A stretch of 64,000 nucleotides of DNA from Reyranella sp. (GTDB lineage: Bacteria > Pseudomonadota > Alphaproteobacteria > Reyranellales > Reyranellaceae), in the NCBI GenBank assembly GCA_019750135.1, contig JAIEOV010000018.1, positions 247,145 through 311,144 of the forward strand. Reading direction: 5' to 3'. A program made the position numbers and the translations under genes. The notes beneath the pieces were generated by a model. The model worked only from the letters and a program-made list of their open reading frames with translations. It did no database searches and was not told the DNA's origin. Position 1 is the first letter of the stretch. Each line of letters starts with the position of its first letter. This document shows, piece after piece, positions 59,531 through 64,000 of the stretch.

Positions 59531-61282
59531 ATGGCGCGTGAGCTGAAGGTCTCGATCGGCCAGCACTCCGACAAGGGCCGCAAGGAGTCCAACCAGGACT
59601 TCCACGGCGCCATGATGCCCCCACAGCCGACGCTCGGCGCTAAGGGCATCGCGGTGGCGCTGGCCGACGGGATCAGCAGCAGCAGCGTCAGCCGGGTGGC
59701 AGCTGAATCGGCGGTCAAGGGCTTCCTGACAGACTACTACTGCACGTCGGACGCCTGGTCGGTCAAAACCTCGGCGCAGCGGGTCATCGACGCCACCAAT
59801 TCGTGGCTGCATTCGCAGACTCGCCGCTCGCACGCCGAGGATGCCGACCGCGGCTATGTCTGCACCCTGAACGTCGTGGTGCTGAAGGGGCGGACGGCGC
59901 ACATCTTCCATATCGGCGATTCGCGGGTCTATCGCGTCGCCGGCAGTGCCATGGAGCAGCTCACCGACGACCATCGTGTCGTGCTGTCGTCGCAACAGAT
60001 CTATCTCGGCCGCGCGCTCGGCATGAGCCCGCAGGTCGAGATCGACTACCGGCCGATCCAGCTCGCCGAGGGCGACCTGTTCCTGCAGGCGACCGACGGC
60101 GTCTGCGAGCATCTCGATCCGCGCACGGTGGCCGACGCCATCGCGGCCAACGAGAACGACCTCGACGGCGCCGCCGAGGCCATCGTCGCGGAAGCTTTCA
60201 GGCGCGGTAGCCCGGATAACCTCACCGTCCAGCTGGTGCGCATCGATGCGTTGCCGGAGGGCGATGCGGGTGAAAGCCTGGGCGTAGGGGCGGACCTGCC
60301 GCTGCCGCCCCTGCTCGAGCCGCGCCAGGACTTCGACGGCTACCGCATCGTGCGCACGATCCATGGCAGTGCGCGCAGCCACGCCTATCTCGCCGTCGAT
60401 AGCGAGACCAACGAGACGGTGGTCCTGAAGATCCCGTCGATCGATCTCAGGGCCGATCCGGCCAACCTGAAGCCCTTCATGATGGAGGAATGGATCGCGC
60501 GGCGCGTCAGCAGTGCGCACGTGCTGCGGCCGCAGGAGCATACGCGCAAGCGCAACTTCCTCTATGTCGTCACCGAGTTCGTCGACGGCCAGACGCTGCG
60601 CCAATGGATGATCGACAATCCCAGGCCGGATCTCGAGACGGTGCGCGGTATCGTCGAGCAGGTCGCGCGCGGGCTGCGGGCGTTCCATCGCATGGAGATG
60701 CTGCACCAGGATCTGCGGCCCGAGAACGTCATGATCGACAAGACCGGCACGGTGAAGATCATCGACTTCGGCGCGGTTCGGGTCGCCGGCGTCGCCGAGA
60801 CCGAGCGGCCGGCCGACCGCGACCGCATCAAGGGCACTGCCCAGTACACCGCGCCGGAATATTTCCTGGGCGAGGGCGGCACGCCGTCGTCCGACCTGTT
60901 CTCGCTGGGCGTGATCGCCTACGAGATGCTGACGGGCCGATTGCCCTATGGTGCGCGCATGGCGACGGCGCGCTCGCGCGCCCAGCAGCGCAGCACGCCG
61001 TATGCTCCGGCGATCGACAACGAGAGCGAGATCCCGGCCTGGATCGACGCCACCTTGCGCAAGGCGGTGCACCCCGATCCCAACAAGCGCTACGGCGAGC
61101 TGTCGGAATTCGTCTACGACCTGCGCCATCCCAACGAAGCCTTCCTGCGCTCGGCGTCGGCGCCGCTGATCGAGCGCAATCCGCTAGCGTTCTGGAAGGG
61201 GCTGTCGTTCGTCCTGGCCTGTGCGGTCTTGGTGCTCCTCGCTCTCATGTTCCTCTCCCCCTTGGGGGAGAGGCTAGACTAG
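59531..61282 (+). CDS. PP2C phosphatase-Ser/Thr protein kinase fusion with membrane anchor
   Basis: 583 residues. PP2C phosphatase at about 1-245: ESNQDFHG, VALADGISSS, IFHIGDSRVYR, LQATDGVCEH and SPDNLTVQ hold the metal-site acids. Protein kinase at about 268-530: Lys in TVVLKIPS, catalytic loop MLHQDLRPENVM, magnesium loop IIDFGAVRV, then GTAQYTAPEYF. A membrane helix (about 555-575) follows. Such fusions next to nitrate/nitrite assimilation genes are known in Proteobacteria and probably modulate uptake or reduction. Only four bases after nirC. The last residues (LSPLGERLD) come from a palindromic repeat. Confidence 0.9.
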   Translation: MARELKVSIGQHSDKGRKESNQDFHGAMMPPQPTLGAKGIAVALADGISSSSVSRVAAESAVKGFLTDYYCTSDAWSVKTSAQRVIDATNSWLHSQTRRSHAEDADRGYVCTLNVVVLKGRTAHIFHIGDSRVYRVAGSAMEQLTDDHRVVLSSQQIYLGRALGMSPQVEIDYRPIQLAEGDLFLQATDGVCEHLDPRTVADAIAANENDLDGAAEAIVAEAFRRGSPDNLTVQLVRIDALPEGDAGESLGVGADLPLPPLLEPRQDFDGYRIVRTIHGSARSHAYLAVDSETNETVVLKIPSIDLRADPANLKPFMMEEWIARRVSSAHVLRPQEHTRKRNFLYVVTEFVDGQTLRQWMIDNPRPDLETVRGIVEQVARGLRAFHRMEMLHQDLRPENVMIDKTGTVKIIDFGAVRVAGVAETERPADRDRIKGTAQYTAPEYFLGEGGTPSSDLFSLGVIAYEMLTGRLPYGARMATARSRAQQRSTPYAPAIDNESEIPAWIDATLRKAVHPDPNKRYGELSEFVYDLRHPNEAFLRSASAPLIERNPLAFWKGLSFVLACAVLVLLALMFLSPLGERLD

Positions 61283-61356
61283 GTGAGGGGGGCAACTGGA
61301 GAGGCTGTCTCCCGCATCACCCCCTCACCCAACTTCTCCCCCAAGGGGGAGAGGAG
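61252..61356. repeat. Palindromic repeat at the end of the kinase gene, family D
   Basis: CCTCTCCCCCTTGGGGGAGA hairpin with GGTGAGGGGG (to 61291), and its inverted copy CCCCCTCACCCAACTTCTCC to GGGAGAGGAG (61319-61356). The first half provides the kinase tail and stop. Confidence 0.85.
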
Positions 61357-61399
61357 CCTGATGGGGGGTTGAAGCGCCACCGCAAAGCCCCAGCGCGTC

Positions 61400-61912
61400 C
61401 TACGCCTCCGGCTTGCTGTCCCGTCGGGCCTGCGCGACACGGCCGGCCTGCGTGATGCTGCCGACCGTCGAGGGCTGGACGATGTCGGCACCCTTGGGGT
61501 TCTCGATCGGCTGCACGCCGCCATGCGCGCGACGGCCGCTCGAGGGGTGATGCCGCGGCGCCCGGCGCTTGCGCTCGAGGGCCGCCTGCATGCCGGCGCG
61601 CATGGCCGCGCGCTTCTCGGCCGCCAGGACTCGATCGAGATGGCCGTTGGCGCGTTTGAGGGCGCGGGCGAACACCTGCTTCTTGGCGGCGAGTCCGCGC
61701 TCGCGGTCCTGACTGTCCGCTTCGGCCTTGCTACGGCGCATGCGGCGACGGATCTGTCCTTTGAACTTGCCGCGCTGCTCGCGCAGCCAGCGCACCAGGT
61801 CGAGCAGCTCGTCTCGTGGGATGCCTGCCAGGCTCGGATAGTGACTGCGGGCGATGCGTTCGTATTCGTCGGCGGCGAGAAGCCGCCGTTCGTCAGCGAT
61901 CGAGGTGCTCAT
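61400..61912 (-). CDS. Basic, helix-rich hypothetical protein
   Basis: 170 residues from ATG 61912 (GAGGGA eight bases upstream). The sequence is strongly positive: LVRWLREQRGKFKGQIRRRMRRSKAE, then a long helix with AAKKQVFARALKRANGH and AALERKRRAPRHHP. The tail is polar (GVQPIENPKG). Nucleic-acid binding is suggested by the charge only. No family recognised; the preceding 233 bp contain a repeat. Codon use is normal. Confidence 0.65.
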   Translation of the reverse strand: MSTSIADERRLLAADEYERIARSHYPSLAGIPRDELLDLVRWLREQRGKFKGQIRRRMRRSKAEADSQDRERGLAAKKQVFARALKRANGHLDRVLAAEKRAAMRAGMQAALERKRRAPRHHPSSGRRAHGGVQPIENPKGADIVQPSTVGSITQAGRVAQARRDSKPEA

Positions 61913-62000
61913 GTCGATCCCTCGGTTGACGCGGTTGCTACCGATTTGAGACTTACGCTCCTGCCCGAGGGGTCGCAATTGGAGAATTGCACGCTGCCGG

Positions 62001-62141
62001 CTTCCTCCCCTTCGCGGAATCCGCGAAGGGGGGTGTCGCCGTCATACGGCGACGGAGGGGTCAAGGGCTACGAACGTGACTCATGACCCCTCCGTCGGCG
62101 TAAGACGCCGACACCTTCCCAGCGAAGCTGGGGAGGGAGGC
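62001..62141. repeat. Palindromic intergenic repeat, family E
   Basis: Left: CTTCCTCCCCTTCGCGG, GGGTGTCGCCGTC..GGCGACGGAGGGGTCA. Right: TGACCCCTCCGTCGGCG..CGCCGACACC and TTCCCAGCGAAGCTGGGGAGG. The ends pair across a central GGCTACGAACG spacer. It ends just before the ychF stop and may stop its transcription. Confidence 0.8.
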
Positions 62142-62145
62142 GCTG

Positions 62146-63243
62146 TTAGACGTTGAAGCGGAAGTGGAAGACGTCGCCGTCTTTCACCAGGTACTCCTTG
62201 CCCTCGAGTCGCAGCTTGCCGGCGTCGCGGGCGCCGGCTTCGCCGTTCAGGGTGACGTAGTCGTCATAGGCGATGGTCTCGGCGCGGATGAATCCTTTTT
62301 CGAAATCGGTATGGATCACACCCGCGGCCTCCGGCGCCTTGGCTTCGCGGCGCACCGTCCAGGCGCGCGCCTCCTTCGGACCGACGGTGAAGAAGGTCAC
62401 CAGGTCGAGCAGCTGGTAGCCGGCATGGACGACGCGGGCGAGACCGGTCTCCGTGAGCCCGAGCGACGCCAGGTAGTCGCCCTGGTCCTCCGGCGCGAGC
62501 TGGGCCACCTCGGCCTCGATGGCGGCCGAGATCACGACCGAGGGCATGCCGCGCTTCTTGGCGTATTCGGCGGCGGCCGCGCTGTGCTTGTTGCCGGTGG
62601 CGGCCGAGGCCTCCTCGACGTTCAGCACGTACATCATGGGCTTGGCGGTGATGAGCTGCAGGCGGGCGAAGACCGGCCGCTCCTCGGCGGTGAGATCGGC
62701 TTCGCGCGCGGGCTTGCCGTCACGCAGGGCCGCCAACGCCTTCGCCACCACCGGCGCCTCGGCAGCCGCTTCCTTGTCGCCGCCCTTGGCGCGCTTCTCG
62801 AGGTTGGGCAGCCGCTTCTCCAGGCTGTCGAGGTCGGCCAGCATCAGCTCGGTCTCGACGATCTCGGCATCGCGCACCGGATCGACGCCCCCCGATACGT
62901 GGGTGACGTCGCCGTCCTCGAAGCAGCGCAGCACATGGGCGATGGCGTCGACCTCGCGGATGTTGCCCAGGAACTGGTTGCCCAGGCCCTCGCCTTTGGA
63001 GGCGCCCTTCACCAGCCCGGCGATGTCGACGAATTCCAGCTGGGTGTTGATGATCTTGGCCGAGGCCGCGATGGCCGCGAGCTTGTCGAGTCGCGGATCG
63101 GGCACGGCGACGCGGCCGACGTTCGGCTCGATCGTGCAGAACGGGTAATTGGCCGCCTGCGCCGCCTGGGTGGCGGTGAGCGCATTGAACAGGGTCGACT
63201 TGCCGACATTGGGCAGGCCGACGATTCCGCAGTTGAAACCCAT
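62146..63243 (-). CDS. ychF: Redox-regulated ribosome-associated ATPase YchF
   Basis: 365 residues. G1 GLPNVGKSTLFNAL, G3 DIAGLVKGASKGEGLGN and the adenine-selecting NxxE-type segment (MYVLNVEEA) are in place; the C-terminal TGS domain has FFTVGPKEARAWT and FIRAETIAYDDYV. It is an Obg-like ATPase that binds ribosomes and affects stress response. The gene is 3 bp downstream of pth, a pairing common in bacteria. Confidence 0.95.
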   Translation of the reverse strand: MGFNCGIVGLPNVGKSTLFNALTATQAAQAANYPFCTIEPNVGRVAVPDPRLDKLAAIAASAKIINTQLEFVDIAGLVKGASKGEGLGNQFLGNIREVDAIAHVLRCFEDGDVTHVSGGVDPVRDAEIVETELMLADLDSLEKRLPNLEKRAKGGDKEAAAEAPVVAKALAALRDGKPAREADLTAEERPVFARLQLITAKPMMYVLNVEEASAATGNKHSAAAAEYAKKRGMPSVVISAAIEAEVAQLAPEDQGDYLASLGLTETGLARVVHAGYQLLDLVTFFTVGPKEARAWTVRREAKAPEAAGVIHTDFEKGFIRAETIAYDDYVTLNGEAGARDAGKLRLEGKEYLVKDGDVFHFRFNV

Positions 63244-63246
63244 TTT

Positions 63247-63867
63247 CTACGCTTTCGACTCGTCGCTCGGAGGTTTAGGCGGCGGCGCGAGATGCGCCAC
63301 GCGGCTCATATAGCGTTCGTCGGCCTTGGCGCCACCCTCGACCAACAGCGCCGATTCTTCGGCCAGCGCGTCGAGGAGCTTGGGCAGCCAGCCGGTCTTG
63401 GCGTCGCGCTCATCGGGCTCGAAGTCGCGCAGCACCCAGTGCAGCACCAGGTCCTTGTGGCCGGGATGGCCGATGCCGATGCGAACGCGGCGATAGTCGT
63501 TGCCGACATGGGCGTCGATGTCGCGCAGGCCGTTATGGCCGCCGGCGCCGCCGCCCTTCTTCATGCGCACGCGGCCCGGCGCCAGGTCGAGCTCGTCGTG
63601 GAACACCACGACGCGATCGAGCGGGATCTTCAGGAAGCGCACGGCTTCGCCCACGGCCTTGCTCGATTCGTTCATGAAGGTCATGGGTTTCAAGACCAGC
63701 GTGCGCTCGCCGCCGAGATGCCCTTCGGCCACCTCGCCGTTGAAGCGCGAACGCCAGGACGAGAAGACACGGCGGCGGACGATCTCGTCCACCGCCATGA
63801 ATCCCACATTGTGCCGGTGCCCCGCATAGCGGGGCCCGGGATTGCCGAGCCCGACCAGCAGAAGCAT
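63247..63867 (-). CDS. pth: Peptidyl-tRNA hydrolase
   Basis: 206 residues. LLVGLGNPGPRYAGHRHNVG carries the catalytic His and Asn. FMNESSKAV, VVVFHDELDLAPGRVRMKKG and GGGAGGHNGLRDI are the remaining active-site parts. It frees tRNA from dropped-off peptides. A Pro/Lys tail (PPPKPPSDESKA) is typical of the alphaproteobacterial form. Directly follows the L25/Ctc gene in the usual order rplY, pth, ychF. Confidence 0.95.
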   Translation of the reverse strand: MLLLVGLGNPGPRYAGHRHNVGFMAVDEIVRRRVFSSWRSRFNGEVAEGHLGGERTLVLKPMTFMNESSKAVGEAVRFLKIPLDRVVVFHDELDLAPGRVRMKKGGGAGGHNGLRDIDAHVGNDYRRVRIGIGHPGHKDLVLHWVLRDFEPDERDAKTGWLPKLLDALAEESALLVEGGAKADERYMSRVAHLAPPPKPPSDESKA

Positions 63868-63894
63868 CGAACGTACGGACTGAAAGCCCGCCGG

Positions 63895-64000
63895 TTACTT
63901 CTTGGCCGGAGCCGGGGCCTTGCCGCCGGCTGCCGGAGCCGCACCCCCTGCGGGGGCTGCACCCGCCGCCGGAGCCCCGCCTGCCGCCGGGGCCGCGCCC
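63895..64000 (-). CDS. rplY: 50S ribosomal protein L25/Ctc, C-terminal tail only
   Basis: Thirty-five codons at the window edge code for a low-complexity tail of Ala, Pro and Gly repeats (AAPAAGG units) ending APAPAKK. An Ala/Pro/Gly/Lys tail directly before pth is what L25/Ctc proteins of Alphaproteobacteria show. The identity rests on position and composition; the conserved 5S-RNA-binding part lies outside the window. 27 bp separate it from pth. Confidence 0.65.
   Translation of the reverse strand, partial: GAAPAAGGAPAAGAAPAGGAAPAAGGKAPAPAKK

Overview
The window is high-GC, densely coded bacterial chromosome with short intergenic gaps and frequent 4-bp ATGA start/stop overlaps. It carries a fused-type Rieske/cytochrome b/cytochrome c1 operon (petABC), aerobic hemF beside trmL, an rplY-pth-ychF block, OmpR/EnvZ-type signalling, TRAP-type binding proteins and Tat-exported enzymes. 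Together these indicate a free-living aerobic alphaproteobacterium, most likely of the Rhodospirillales/Reyranella-like kind. That placement is inferred from gene content and was not tested by a search. No rRNA, tRNA, CRISPR array or complete mobile element was seen.

Layout. 1-5.7 kb: STAS-like fragment, VOC protein, a four-gene operon of exported/membrane proteins around a TAXI-type binding protein, then an intact sorB-like cytochrome c next to a multiply disrupted sulfite dehydrogenase gene. 5.8-12.3 kb: XRE-cupin regulator and cupin enzyme, orphan DctP, a HutI-like amidohydrolase overlapping an M20 peptidase, a TonB-like protein. 12.4-16.7 kb: Baeyer-Villiger monooxygenase, DUF1326/DUF2182 pair, a YqjI-like PadR regulator with DUF2218. 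17-22.1 kb: a loose group of lipid-type enzymes (phosphatidylserine decarboxylase, membrane-anchored class III aminotransferase, Mpo1-like dioxygenase, putative Fe oxygenase, PEMT-like methyltransferase). 22.2-27.5 kb: accessory stretch with small exported proteins, a 1133-residue DUF4114 protein and a terminase-small-subunit-like orphan. 27.6-34.6 kb: MoxR/DUF58/BatA-like operon. 34.7-41.4 kb: housekeeping (Nudix, CCA-adding enzyme, hemF, trmL, petABC). 41.5-50 kb: CoA transferase/CoA-ester lyase/dienelactone hydrolase operon, PaiB and YdeI proteins, a two-component system, an export lipoprotein. 49.6-55.1 kb: phosphorus-scavenging locus with two tandem PhoX paralogues and apparent Pho boxes. 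55.5-61.3 kb: assimilatory nitrite reductase nirBD, nitrite channel and a PP2C/Ser-Thr kinase fusion. 61.4-64 kb: YchF, Pth and the end of L25/Ctc.

The best regulatory signal is the nirB leader: a sigma-54-type -24/-12 element followed by two hairpins that share the same AACGAC hexaloop. This is the signature of ANTAR (NasT/NasR) antitermination, with a possible terminator overlapping the second hairpin. Many intergenic palindromic repeats of several families are present; in three genes the repeat supplies the last codons and the stop. The most speculative but interesting gene group is the 17-22 kb lipid locus.
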